Origin: Streptomyces sp. NRRL F-2664 | GTDB taxonomy: Bacteria > Actinomycetota > Actinomycetes > Streptomycetales > Streptomycetaceae | Reading direction: 5' to 3' | DNA length: 64,000 bases | NCBI RefSeq assembly: GCF_000719345.1 | Contig: NZ_JOFX01000002.1 | Coordinates: 427,080-491,079 of the forward strand | Part shown: piece after piece, positions 17,132 to 26,301 of the stretch | How the letters are laid out: every line of letters starts with the position of its first letter | How positions within the stretch are numbered: position 1 is the stretch's first letter | Position numbers and translations under genes: made by a program | Notes under the pieces: model-generated | Told to the model about the DNA's origin: nothing | The model's database searches: none | Seen by the model: the letters and a program-made list of their open reading frames with translations, nothing else

Positions 17132-18349
17132 CTAGGACTGGGTATCACCGTCGGCCAGACGCCCCAGAATCAGGGCGATTCGCAGCGTGAACGCCGATCG
17201 GACATCCGACGGCGACCAGCCGGTGACGTCCGTCACACGTCGTAGCCGGTAGCGCACCGTATTGGGGTGCACGAACAGCATCCGGGCAGCCCCTTCGAGG
17301 CTGCTCGCCTGCTCCAGATAGACGCTCAACGTTTCCAGCAGGGCCGACCCCGCCTCCTCAAGCGGTCTGTAGATCTCCTCCACCAGCTGTTCCCTCGCAG
17401 CCGGATCGGAGGCGATCGCGCGTTCCGGCAGGAGATCATCCGCCAGGACCGGCCGCGGAGCGTCCTGCCACGCCGTACAGGCCTTCAGACCGGCCGCCGC
17501 GGCCTGCGCCGACTTCGTCGCGTTCAGCAGGTCGGCCACCACCGGGCCGGCCACCACCGGACCCGCCGCGAACGGTCCGATCAGGGACTTCGCCACCTGC
17601 ATCGGGTTGTCGCTGCCGCCCGCGATGACGACCAGCCGGTCCCCCAGCACACCCGTGAGGACCTGCAGCTTGTGGTGCCGGGCCGCCCGCCGGATCGCCT
17701 CGACCGTCAGCTCGCTGTCGCCCTCCGGGGCGGTGCCGAGGACCACGCACACGTGCTCCGGCGAGTTCCAGCCCAGCGCCGCCGCCCGCGACAGCGCACC
17801 CTCGTCGGCCTCGCCCGACAGCACCGCGTTGACCACCAGGGACTCCAGCCTGGCGTCCCACGCACCGCGCGCCTCGGCGGCCTGCGCGTACACCTGGGCG
17901 GTCGCGAAGGCGATCTCCCGCGCGTACACCAGCAGCGCCTCGCGCAGGATCGACTCGTCACCGGGGGCCGCCACCTCCTCGATCGCGGTCTCCATGACCT
18001 CGATCGTGGTGCGGACCATCTCGACGGTCTGCCGCAGGGTGATCGCCCGGGTCAGTTCGCGCGGCGCGGTGCCGAAGACGTCGGTGGAGATCGCCTGCGG
18101 CGTCTCCGGATGCCGGAACCACTCGGTGAACGCGGCGATACCGGCCTGCGCGACCAGGCCGATCCACGAACGGTTCTCGGGTGGCATCGCCCGGTACCAC
18201 GGCAGGGTCTCGTCCATCCGCGCGATCGCGTTGGCGGCGAGCCGGCCGGAGGACTTCTCCAGGCGGCGCAGCGTCGCGGCGTGCGGATGGGCGGCAACTG
18301 GATGCGCGGCGTGTGTGGCGGGCGAATGCTCACGTTCGGGTTGGGGCAC
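17132..18349 (-). CDS. fasR: PucR-type transcriptional activator of fatty-acid synthesis (FasR)
   Basis: A 405-residue regulator with a central GGDEF-like region and a C-terminal PucR helix-turn-helix (LEQASSLEGAARMLFVHPNTVRYRLRRVTDVTGW, in pieces of the conserved HPNTVRYRL motif). In S. coelicolor the protein in this position (SCO2386) activates the adjacent fabD operon; gene order here is identical, so orthology is very likely. The start is GTG 18349. It ends 83 bases before fabD on the same strand, so partial co-transcription is possible. It lets the cell match membrane lipid synthesis to demand. Confidence 0.92.
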   Translation of the reverse strand: MPQPEREHSPATHAAHPVAAHPHAATLRRLEKSSGRLAANAIARMDETLPWYRAMPPENRSWIGLVAQAGIAAFTEWFRHPETPQAISTDVFGTAPRELTRAITLRQTVEMVRTTIEVMETAIEEVAAPGDESILREALLVYAREIAFATAQVYAQAAEARGAWDARLESLVVNAVLSGEADEGALSRAAALGWNSPEHVCVVLGTAPEGDSELTVEAIRRAARHHKLQVLTGVLGDRLVVIAGGSDNPMQVAKSLIGPFAAGPVVAGPVVADLLNATKSAQAAAAGLKACTAWQDAPRPVLADDLLPERAIASDPAAREQLVEEIYRPLEEAGSALLETLSVYLEQASSLEGAARMLFVHPNTVRYRLRRVTDVTGWSPSDVRSAFTLRIALILGRLADGDTQS

Positions 18350-18428
18350 GGGACAAGACTGCCTTATCGGGAGGGCTGCGCCGAGTCCGGTCCCGTGTCA
18401 GGACCCGGCCCCGTCCCGCGCCGGGCAC

Positions 18429-18442
18429 TACCGTGGCCCCCA
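18429..18442 (+). promoter_or_regulatory. Candidate leaderless promoter of the pirin gene
   Basis: TACCGT at 18429-18434 lies seven bases before the ATG and no ribosome-binding site is present, so the mRNA probably begins at the start codon. Confidence 0.4.
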
Positions 18443-19110
18443 TGATTGATGTACGCCGCGGCGCCGACCGGTACGAGGGAGGGGACCCGGCCGCCGGGAT
18501 CGCCACCCGGCACGCCTTCTCCTTCGGGTCCTTCTACGACCCGGACAACCTGCGCTTCGGCCCCGTCCTGGCCTGCAACGAGGAGAGCCTCGCGGCCGGC
18601 GCCGGCTTCGACGAGCACCCCCACAGCCACACCGAGATCGTCACCTGGGTGATCGACGGCGAACTCACCCACCAGGACAGCACCGGCGAGAAGAGCACCG
18701 TCCGGCCCGGCGACGTCCAGCGGCTCAGCGCCGGCTCCGGGGCGCGCCACGTCGAGCGCAACGACGGCGACCGGCCGCTGCGCTTCGTGCAGATGTGGCT
18801 CTCGCCGCTCGCCGCCGGCGGCGAGCCCTCGTACGAGGTGCTGCGCGGCCTCCCCGACGGCACCCCCTACGAAGTCCCCGCGGCCGGCGCCGTCCTGCAC
18901 GTGCGGCGACCGGGAGCGGGCGAGCGGGTCGCCGTACCGGCCGCCGAGCGGGTGTACCTGCACGTGGTGCACGGGGACCTGCGCCTGGACGGGGCGGAGC
19001 TGGGCCCCGGCGACTCGGCGCGGATCACCGCCGAGAAGGGGCTGGAGGTCGTCGCCGGGTCCCCGGGCGAACTGCTGATCTGGGAGCTGCCGGCCCCTCA
19101 GGCCCCTTGA
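18442..19110 (+). CDS. Pirin-family bicupin protein
   Basis: A 222-residue pirin. The N-terminal cupin carries the metal ligands: DEHPHSHTEIVTWVIDGEL supplies two His, and SGARHVERND a further His and acid. The second cupin is degenerate, as in short bacterial pirins. Members include quercetinase-like dioxygenases and redox-sensing cofactors, so the reaction here is not fixed. The start MIDVRRGADRYE matches the family and sits directly behind a -10-like hexamer. Its 3' end overlaps the convergent serine hydrolase gene by 13 bases. Confidence 0.88.
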   Translation: MIDVRRGADRYEGGDPAAGIATRHAFSFGSFYDPDNLRFGPVLACNEESLAAGAGFDEHPHSHTEIVTWVIDGELTHQDSTGEKSTVRPGDVQRLSAGSGARHVERNDGDRPLRFVQMWLSPLAAGGEPSYEVLRGLPDGTPYEVPAAGAVLHVRRPGAGERVAVPAAERVYLHVVHGDLRLDGAELGPGDSARITAEKGLEVVAGSPGELLIWELPAPQAP

Positions 19111-19952
19111 GCGGAGCGCAGTTCGGCCAGGACCGCGTCGGTGAAGGGGGTCCAGGCCTCGACCGCCCACGGGCCGAAGGGGCGGTCCGTGAGAGCCACG
19201 CACGCGGCGCGCGCGTCCGGGTCCACCCACAGGAAGGTGCCGGCCTGCCCGAAGTGGCCGAAAGTGCGGGGCGAGGAGGTCAGGCCCGTCCAGTGCGGGG
19301 ACTTGCCGTCGCGGATCTCCATGCCGAGGCCCCAGTCGTTGGGGGACTGGCTGCCGTACCCGGGCAGGACGCCCCTGAGTCCGGGGTGGACCACCGAGGT
19401 GGCCTCGGCGACCGTGCGGGCGTCGAGCAGCCGGGGCGCCTGCAGCTCGGCGGCGAAGCGCAGCAGGTCGCCGACGGTGGAGACGCCGTCCTTGGCGGGC
19501 GACCCCTCCAGGGTGGTCGACACCATGCCCAGCGGCTCGAAGACGGCCTGGTGCACGTACTCGGCGAAGGGGATGCCCGTGGCTTTGGCGATGTGGTCGC
19601 CGAGCACCTCGAAGCCGGCGTTCGAGTACAGCCTGCGCGTACCGGGGGCGGCCATCGCGCGGTGCTCGTCGAAGGCCAGACCGCTGGTGTGCGCCAGCAG
19701 GTGACGGACCGTCGACCCTTCGGGTCCGGCCGGCTCGTCCAGCTCGACCGCCCCTTCCTCGTGGGCGACTAGGGCGGCGTAGGCGGCGAGCGGCTTCGTG
19801 ACCGATGCCAGCGCGAAGCGGTGCCCGACGGGCCCGTGCGAGCCGGCGAGGCTGCCGTCGGCCCGGACGACGGCCGCAGCGGCCGTGTCCACGGGCCAGG
19901 TCTCGATGATCCGCAGACTTTCCATGCCGCTCACGGTCTCCTTGCTGTCCAT
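19098..19952 (-). CDS. Class-C beta-lactamase-like serine hydrolase
   Basis: A 284-residue cytoplasmic-looking serine hydrolase of the beta-lactamase/PBP4* fold. The SxxK is in FALASVTKPLAAY, YSN in LYSNAGFEVLGDH, and HxG in FGHFGQAGTFL. No signal peptide or lipobox, unusual for a true PBP, which points to an esterase or peptidase. The ATG at 19952 lies close to the MerR promoter, whereas the ATG at 19925 has an AAGGAGA upstream and gives the more typical beginning ESLRIIETWP; the later start is quite possible. Divergent from the MerR gene across the shared 51-bp region. Confidence 0.85.
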   Translation of the reverse strand: MDSKETVSGMESLRIIETWPVDTAAAAVVRADGSLAGSHGPVGHRFALASVTKPLAAYAALVAHEEGAVELDEPAGPEGSTVRHLLAHTSGLAFDEHRAMAAPGTRRLYSNAGFEVLGDHIAKATGIPFAEYVHQAVFEPLGMVSTTLEGSPAKDGVSTVGDLLRFAAELQAPRLLDARTVAEATSVVHPGLRGVLPGYGSQSPNDWGLGMEIRDGKSPHWTGLTSSPRTFGHFGQAGTFLWVDPDARAACVALTDRPFGPWAVEAWTPFTDAVLAELRSAQGA

Positions 19953-19966
19953 GCCGCCGAGCCTAC

Positions 19967-20003
19967 TTGCTTGGAGTGCACTCAAGGGTTTTAGCGTGGG
20001 GCC
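19967..20003 (+). promoter_or_regulatory. MerR-type promoter with 19-bp spacer and dyad operator
   Basis: TTGCTT (19967-19972) and TAGCGT (19992-19997) are separated by exactly 19 bases, the overlong spacer that MerR activators correct by twisting DNA. The spacer holds the near-perfect dyad CTTGGAGTGCACTCAAG (19970-19986). The -10 ends six bases before the MerR ATG, implying a leaderless mRNA. Confidence 0.8.
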
Positions 20004-20387
20004 ATGAGCCAGAGCCCGAGCCTGACGCAGACGCGGTACACGATCAGCGAGGTGGCGGCCCGGACCGGTCTGAGCCAGCACACCCTGCGCTGGTACGAGC
20101 GGATCGGCCTGATGCCGCACGTGGACCGCTCCCACTCGGGTCAGCGCCGCTTCACCGACCGGGACCTCGACTGGCTGGGCTTCGTGGGCAAGCTGCGCGC
20201 CACGGGGATGTCGGTGGCGGACATGGTCCGCTACGCCGAGCTGGTCCGCGAGGGCCCGCACACCGTGGGGGAGCGCCGTGCGCTGCTGGAGCGGACGCGG
20301 TGCGAGGTGCAGACACGGATCACGGAGCTGACGGACGCACTGGCCGTACTGGACTACAAGATCGGCATGTACGCGGGGACGCGATGA
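20004..20387 (+). CDS. MerR-family regulator
   Basis: A 127-residue short MerR protein. The N-terminal winged helix reads TISEVAARTGLSQHTLRWYERIGL followed by the RRFTDRDLDWLGFV wing, then a coiled-coil dimer helix (ELVREGPHTVGERRALLERT). A short C-terminus with a single Cys (RTRCEVQT) is the only obvious ligand-binding residue, so it is not a classical metal sensor. It precedes an aldo-keto reductase gene with a 4-base coupled alternative start (ATGA at 20384) or 26 bases before the better start, so regulator and enzyme are one operon. Probably autoregulated from the promoter directly upstream. Confidence 0.9.
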   Translation: MSQSPSLTQTRYTISEVAARTGLSQHTLRWYERIGLMPHVDRSHSGQRRFTDRDLDWLGFVGKLRATGMSVADMVRYAELVREGPHTVGERRALLERTRCEVQTRITELTDALAVLDYKIGMYAGTR

Positions 20388-20413
20388 GAGCGGCCCCCGG
20401 GGGAGGGACAGCA

Positions 20414-21436
<1,023 letters not shown>

Positions 21437-21451
21437 CGGCCGCCGGCCCCC

Positions 21452-21660
21452 TCAGGGGTACCGCTTCCGCAGCGCCGCGAAGGCGCCCATGCCCCGGCGC
21501 CCCTCCACCAGGCCCGCGCGCTCCAGCTCCCGGTAGGCCGTGAGCACCGTGTTCGGGTTGATGGCCGTCGCCTCGACGACCTCGCGCGCGGTGGGCAGCT
21601 TGTCGCCCGGCTCCAGCAGTCCCAGGCGCAGGGCCTGATGCGTCTGGCGGCCGGGCTCTT
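21452..21660 (-). pseudogene. Truncated GntR (YtrA-type) regulator
   Basis: On the minus strand a frame reads QALRLGLLEPGDKLPTAREV then VEATAINPNTVLTAYREL and ERAGLVEGRRGMGAFAALR before stopping. This is the GntR winged helix of the short YtrA type. However the first 15 or so residues of the helix-turn-helix module are missing, there is no start codon in front, and the protein ends immediately after the wing with KRYP. The beginning abuts the stop codon of the upstream DUF4429 gene (21673). Both ends are therefore lost, so this is a remnant rather than a working gene. Whether the DUF4429 gene replaced its 5' part cannot be told. Confidence 0.7.
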
Positions 21661-21672
21661 TCGGTGGTCGGC

Positions 21673-22506
21673 TCAGGCGGTGAAACGGTCCCGCAGAGTG
21701 GCGTACTCGACGTCGGTCAGCAGGCCGGCCGAGTACAGCTCGCCCAGGTGCCGCAGCCGTTCGTCGCCGGAGCGGCCGCGCGCGGCGGTGACCGGCGTGC
21801 GGCTGCGGGTGGCGGCGAGGACGGCCGCGGCGAACGGCAGCGACTCGTGCACGGCGCCGTAGCCGACGCTGAAGACGGCCGTCGCGAGGTCGTGGTCCGG
21901 GCGGGGGTCGGCCGGCTCCTGCTGCGGCTCCCGCAGCAGGAGCCGCAGGTGGCCGCCGGTGCCGCCGGGGGAGCGCCACTCGACGCCGGTGACCTCGGAC
22001 AGCGGGTACTGCTGGTCGCCGGCCTTCCACTTCGTGCCGGTGGCGCCGGTGCGGGACCAGTGGAAGGCGACCGACGAGCCGTCGAACCCCACCCGTGCGT
22101 CGTACGCCTTCAGTTGGAGCGGCGGCTGCGGCACCTCGACCAGGAAGCCCGCGGCCGGCTCGGCGGCTTCGGGTGAGAGTTGCGAGCGCAGGGCGGCGGC
22201 GAAGGCTGCGGCCGATGTCGCGCGCTCGCCCGGCAGCACCATCCGGTACGGGTCGCAGGCGTCCTTCAGTTGCCCGGCGGCAGCCTCCATCAGCGGATCG
22301 GCGCCGGGCCGCGGGACGGCACGGAGCACCACCGTGTCCCGCCTCCCGGCGGTCACGGTCACGGTGGACACCGCTTCGAGGGGAATCCGGCGAGAACCCA
22401 GCGCTTGCCACAGTCTCGGCGTTCGCATCCCCCGAGCGAAGCGGATGAGCACCGACTCCGAGTCGAACTCCCAGACGGCATGGTTTCCGGCCAGTACGTC
22501 ACCCAT
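21673..22506 (-). CDS. DUF4429 protein with C-terminal SHOCT-like helix
   Basis: A 277-residue protein. DUF4429 modules are PH-like: GDVLAGNHAVWEFDSESVLIRF and the second copy VGFDGSSVAFHW are the two repeats. The C-terminal RLRHLGELYSAGLLTDVEY is a SHOCT-like oligomerisation helix. The ATG at 22506 is used rather than 22515 because it matches the family start. Function is unknown; members are thought to bind lipids or peptides at the membrane. Its stop lies next to the GntR remnant on the same strand. Confidence 0.82.
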   Translation of the reverse strand: MGDVLAGNHAVWEFDSESVLIRFARGMRTPRLWQALGSRRIPLEAVSTVTVTAGRRDTVVLRAVPRPGADPLMEAAAGQLKDACDPYRMVLPGERATSAAAFAAALRSQLSPEAAEPAAGFLVEVPQPPLQLKAYDARVGFDGSSVAFHWSRTGATGTKWKAGDQQYPLSEVTGVEWRSPGGTGGHLRLLLREPQQEPADPRPDHDLATAVFSVGYGAVHESLPFAAAVLAATRSRTPVTAARGRSGDERLRHLGELYSAGLLTDVEYATLRDRFTA

Positions 22507-22581
22507 GCGCCACATGGTAAAGGGAGCCGACCCCGTGCGTCCCCCTCGAAGCGGTGGCCGATTTCCGCTCCTCTACGCCCG

Positions 22582-23817
22582 TCAGTACTGCTCTGTCCCG
22601 GAAATTCCGCGCCGGCAGGCGTCGTCCCCGGTCGCGCAGACAACGGAAGCGAACGCGCCGGTTCCGATCCTGGCGAAGTTCGCCACCGAGTCCGTCCCTG
22701 GCGCGAAATAGCCGGTGTGGCTCCTCGCCCTGGCCGAGGACAGCAGTCGCGCGCCGAACTCCGGGGACACCGGGTCAGCGCCGTGGCCCACCCCGCCGAC
22801 CTCCAGGTGCGGCACGTCCGCGATCCAGTCGCCCTCGTCGCGCGTCGCCCAGACCCGCGCCGACGTCCGCAGTCCCGCGACGTTCTGGGCCCGCATGCCC
22901 GGGCTGCCCGCCACCACCACGTCCGTCACGCGCTTCGGCAGCTCGCGCGCGGCCACCCCGCACACCACCGACCCGTAGCTGTGGCAGAACAGCGCCACGC
23001 TCGCATCCCCGGGCAGCGCCACCGTCAGGGCCTTCAGCCGGACCGCGCCGTCGAAGGCCATGCGGCCCGTGGCGGCGTCCATGCCGACGCCGGTGGGCGC
23101 GGTGTAGCCGGCCCAGGCGATGACCGCCGTCCGGCCTTTCGGCGCGGCCGCCCGCTCCGCCTCGTACAGGGCCTCCGCCATGCCGACCGGGGAGGTCAGC
23201 CGGCGCTGGGTGCGCTCGAAGGTGATGAGGTCGGTGTCCACCCCGGGAACGATCACCGAGACCCGCTCGGCGCCGACGAGGTCGCCGAAGACCTCGGCCA
23301 CGCGGCCGCCGCCGGTGGGGTCGAAGGTGAGGATCTGCCGCCCCGGTTCGGCCAGCGACGCGAAGCGGTGCGCGCGCCGGGTGGCCTCGGCCCGGTCGGC
23401 CGGGGTCAGCGCGACATCGTGGCTGCGGGCCTCCTCGACCAGGCGGGCCTGCTCCAGGCCCCGCCGGTTGGCGCGGTAGCGGGTGGCGACCGGCGCCCCC
23501 TCCAGATTGCCCACGACGAGCGGGTAGCCGTCGGCGAGCCGCGCCCGCTGCGCCCCGTCGAGCGAGGCGAAGAAGCGGGCCACCGTCCGCACCGGAGCAT
23601 CGGCCGGCGGTACCGGACGGCCGGCCAACCGCGCCTTGGACCAGGCGTCGAGAGCCGCGGTCCGCAGCGGCGTGCCGCCCTCGGGCCGGTGCACGGCCGT
23701 CCAGCCGGTGGTCGCCAGCAGGATGAAGACCACCGCCAGCGCGAGCAGGGCGCGCAGGGCGGCAGGGCGCGGGTCGGCGCCGGAGGCACTGGGGTGGGCG
23801 AGGCCGGGCAGATTCAC
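22582..23817 (-). CDS. Membrane-anchored alpha/beta hydrolase (DUF1023 type)
   Basis: A 411-residue protein with an N-terminal membrane anchor (about residues 20-40, LRALLALAVVFILLATTGW) and an extracytoplasmic DUF1023 alpha/beta hydrolase domain. The nucleophile Ser is in FCHSYGSVVCG; the Asp is in VPGVDTDLITF-type segments and the later ARVWATRDEGDWIADVPHL; the likely His is in GGVGHGADPVS. Members are usually esterase-like and often found near secretion or cell-wall genes. Cysteines near the very end (CATGDDACRR) could form a disulfide outside. The ATG 23817 is used; the neighbouring genes are unrelated. Confidence 0.82.
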   Translation of the reverse strand: MNLPGLAHPSASGADPRPAALRALLALAVVFILLATTGWTAVHRPEGGTPLRTAALDAWSKARLAGRPVPPADAPVRTVARFFASLDGAQRARLADGYPLVVGNLEGAPVATRYRANRRGLEQARLVEEARSHDVALTPADRAEATRRAHRFASLAEPGRQILTFDPTGGGRVAEVFGDLVGAERVSVIVPGVDTDLITFERTQRRLTSPVGMAEALYEAERAAAPKGRTAVIAWAGYTAPTGVGMDAATGRMAFDGAVRLKALTVALPGDASVALFCHSYGSVVCGVAARELPKRVTDVVVAGSPGMRAQNVAGLRTSARVWATRDEGDWIADVPHLEVGGVGHGADPVSPEFGARLLSSARARSHTGYFAPGTDSVANFARIGTGAFASVVCATGDDACRRGISGTEQY

Positions 23818-23959
23818 TGGGACCAGCGTAGGAGACCGATTCCGGCCGCGGCGCGCCGGGTGACGGGGTTCACGCCCGACCGTGGGACCTCCACGGGGCG
23901 AACCGGGCGACCCGGGGGGACCGGGCGAAAGATCCCAATTGCCGTTTTCTGTGGCCGGT

Positions 23960-24616
23960 TCAGCGCCAGCGTCCCGCCAGAGCTGGGCCGATGCCGTCGA
24001 GGTAGGTGTCCGTCAATCGGCGGATCGCCTCCACGCTCGTGTCGTCGCCCTGCCCCCACAGCCGCCCCGTGACCCTCATCACTCCGAAGAACGCGGCGAC
24101 GGCCACCCGCGGCCGCGGGTCGGTGTCCACGTCCAGGCCCTCACGGGCGGCGATCAGCCGGGCGATGCGCTCCTCCAGGGCCGTGGAACGCCGCAGGTGC
24201 ACGGCCAGCAGGGCCGGCGTGGACTCGATCAGCCGGTAGCTGCGCATGTAGAGGTCCACGGGGACCACCTCGCGCAGGGCGTCGTCCACGGAGTCCCACG
24301 CGGCGAGCGCCGCACCCCGCATCGCCTCCAGGGGCCCCTCGGCCGGCGGCCGGGCCTGCAGCTCGGCGACGAAGTGCGACTCCATCAGCTCCTGGACGGC
24401 GAAGACGACCTCCTCCTTGTTGGCGAAGTAGCGGAAGAAGGTGCGCTGGGACACCGCGACGGCCGCGGTGATCTCGTCCACGGTGGTGCGCTCGTACCCC
24501 TGGGAGACGAAGAGCACGAGCGCGGCGCGCACCAGCGCGCTGCGCGTGCGGCGCTTCTTGCGTTCGCGCAGTCCGGCCACCGGCGCGGCCGGCGCGGTCT
24601 GCTCGTCGATCGTCAC
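23960..24616 (-). CDS. TetR-family regulator
   Basis: A 218-residue TetR protein. The DNA-binding helix-turn-helix is TVDEITAAVAVSQRTFFRYF with FANKEEVVFAVQ following. The start is GTG 24616 with AAAGGAG in front; the longer frame to 24847 is unrelated sequence. The C-terminal domain (GPLEAMRGAALAAWDSVDD) gives no hint of the ligand. No obvious target gene: the divergent I36 gene is 383 bases away and the downstream gene is on the same strand 142 bases further, so it may regulate itself only or a distant locus. Confidence 0.87.
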   Translation of the reverse strand: MTIDEQTAPAAPVAGLRERKKRRTRSALVRAALVLFVSQGYERTTVDEITAAVAVSQRTFFRYFANKEEVVFAVQELMESHFVAELQARPPAEGPLEAMRGAALAAWDSVDDALREVVPVDLYMRSYRLIESTPALLAVHLRRSTALEERIARLIAAREGLDVDTDPRPRVAVAAFFGVMRVTGRLWGQGDDTSVEAIRRLTDTYLDGIGPALAGRWR

Positions 24617-24999
24617 CGCCGGGCTCCTTTCTGACGCCTGGTGGGCGGTCAGATTACCCGCGACCGACGCCGCCGCGGCCGACGCGTCGAGCCGTTCGCC
24701 CAGAGGAATTCCTGGCGAGGTCCGGCGGTCGCGGATGACACGATCGGGTCGGCGGCACGCAGCGCCCGCAGCCGGACCGGGGCGGCCGCGGGGCCCGACG
24801 GTGCAGGCCATCGGCCGGGCCGGACGGGTCAACTCCGCACGCCGCAAAGGCCCGCCGAAGGGTTCCGCACGGGCTGTCGCCTATCAGGGTGGACCCGCCC
24901 CCGACCTCTTCCGCCCGACCGTCACCGCAGGTCAGCGTGGTGTCGGCGGAGCGCCGGAAGCAGTCCGGGAGCCCGCCGTCCACAAGGAGTTGACCCGTC
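24617..24999. other. 383-base intergenic region, no gene seen
   Basis: Between the TetR and I36 genes. The open frames here are Arg/Ala-rich shadows with no family resemblance. It must hold both promoters; a Shine-Dalgarno AAGGAG lies at about 24982 for the I36 gene, but no promoter hexamers or repeats stand out. Confidence 0.5.
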
Positions 25000-25410
25000 A
25001 TGCGTACGAGTGGAACCACCCGCGTCACCACCACCCGTGTCACCACCACCCTGGCCGCGACCGCCCTGGTGCTGACCGCCCTCATCCCCAGTACCGCCGG
25101 CACGGCGCACGCAGCGGGCCCGCCGGGCCTCGGCGCCTGCGCGAGCGGACAGCTGTGCCTGTGGGCGAAACCCGACTTCAAGGGAACCCGGCAGACCCAC
25201 GAGCTGAGCACCCTCGACATCAACAGCTGCACCGCCCTGCCCGCGGGCACCAGCGCCCAGTCGCTGGTCAACCGCACCGGGCGGCCGGTCACCACGTACC
25301 AGTCGGCGGAGTGCGTGGAGACCGGGGAGTTCCAGACGTACCCGGGCGACGGGGTCTGGCTGCCCCAGTCCCCCTACCAGGTGCGGGCCTTCAAGGTGTG
25401 GGAGAGGTAG
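25000..25410 (+). CDS. Secreted peptidase inhibitor family I36 protein
   Basis: A 136-residue secreted protein. The signal peptide has basic RTSGTTRVTTTRV, a hydrophobic core and a probable AHA-A cleavage site near residue 38. The mature part has the I36/SMPI beta-gamma-crystallin pattern ACASGQLCLWAKPDFKGTRQ, conserved Cys and Trp, ending YQVRAFKVWER. Streptomyces homologues inhibit metallo- or serine proteases or act as extracellular lectin-like proteins. Its 3' end overlaps the convergent channel gene by 20 bases. The start ATG 25000 follows AAGGAG. Confidence 0.88.
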   Translation: MRTSGTTRVTTTRVTTTLAATALVLTALIPSTAGTAHAAGPPGLGACASGQLCLWAKPDFKGTRQTHELSTLDINSCTALPAGTSAQSLVNRTGRPVTTYQSAECVETGEFQTYPGDGVWLPQSPYQVRAFKVWER

Positions 25411-26212
25411 CCCCATGCCGCGTGGCGAGGTCGCCCGGCACGGCGGCGGCCGGCGGGGCGGCGGGAGCCGGCACGCCGGCCGGCCCCGGCGCGCCGCCCA
25501 GCCGGGCGACCTCGCCGCGCAGCGCCCGCACCTCCGCCTGCAGCTCCCGGATCGCCGCGAGCTGGAGCCGCTCAGCCTGGTCGTCGCGCTCGAAGCGGGC
25601 GATGAACCACGCGGCGATGTTGGCGGTCACCACACCGAGCAGCGCGATCCCGGACAGCATCAGCCCGACCGCCAGGACACGGCCGAGCCCGGTCGTGGGC
25701 GAGTGGTCGCCGTACCCGACCGTCGTCATCGTGGTGAAGGACCACCACACGGCGTCGCCCAGGTTCTTGATGTTCCCCTCGGGGGCGTCCCGCTCCACGC
25801 TCAGGACGGCCAGCGAGCCGAACATCAGCAGTCCGACGACCGACCCCGCCACATACGTCGTCAGCTGGATCTGCGGAGCCATCCGGGCCCGCCGGCCCAC
25901 CAGCACCAAGGTGGCCACCAGCCGCAGCAGCCGCAGCGGCTGGACCAGCGGCAGCGCCACCGCCGCCAGGTCCAGCCAGTGGGTCCGCACGAAATGCCGC
26001 CGGTCCGCCGAGAGCACCAGCCGCACCAGGTAGTCGGCGGCGAAGGCCCCCCACACCACCCACTCCACGTACGTGCAGGCACCGTGCACCCGCGCACTGG
26101 CGTCCGGAGCGACGATGGGCACGGCGTACGCCACGGCAAAGGCCACGGCGAGGACGAGCAACGGGGTCTGGCTCCGCCGCTCCCACAGCAGCAGGCGGGA
26201 TGGTTCCTTCAT
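25391..26212 (-). CDS. Voltage-gated-like potassium channel
   Basis: A 273-residue channel with six membrane segments. The selectivity filter is TMTTVGYGDHSP, preceded by the pore helix (DAVWWSFTTMTT). The S4-like segment LVQPLRLLRLVATLVLVGRRAR carries regularly spaced arginines. After the last segment, a cytoplasmic coiled coil (AERLQLAAIRELQAEVRALRGEVARLGG) would tetramerise it, followed by a Pro/Ala-rich tail. The ATG at 26212 is used; an upstream in-frame ATG at 26221 would add three residues (MLR). It likely conducts K+ across the membrane. Only a 20-base overlap with the convergent I36 gene connects it to neighbours. Confidence 0.9.
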   Translation of the reverse strand: MKEPSRLLLWERRSQTPLLVLAVAFAVAYAVPIVAPDASARVHGACTYVEWVVWGAFAADYLVRLVLSADRRHFVRTHWLDLAAVALPLVQPLRLLRLVATLVLVGRRARMAPQIQLTTYVAGSVVGLLMFGSLAVLSVERDAPEGNIKNLGDAVWWSFTTMTTVGYGDHSPTTGLGRVLAVGLMLSGIALLGVVTANIAAWFIARFERDDQAERLQLAAIRELQAEVRALRGEVARLGGAPGPAGVPAPAAPPAAAVPGDLATRHGATSPTP

Positions 26213-26240
26213 GCGCAGCATCGTAGGCAACGGGTGAAAG

Positions 26241-26274
26241 GGCGCGGGCCCCGGCCGAAGCCGGGGCCCGCGCC
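26241..26274 (-). terminator. Terminator after aceE
   Basis: A perfect 15-bp stem (GGCGCGGGCCCCGGC with a CGAA loop) lies 27 bases after the aceE stop and upstream of the channel gene on the same strand. It separates the two transcripts. Confidence 0.85.
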
Positions 26275-26301
26275 CACCGTGTCCGTCCGGACCCGCAGGG
26301 G

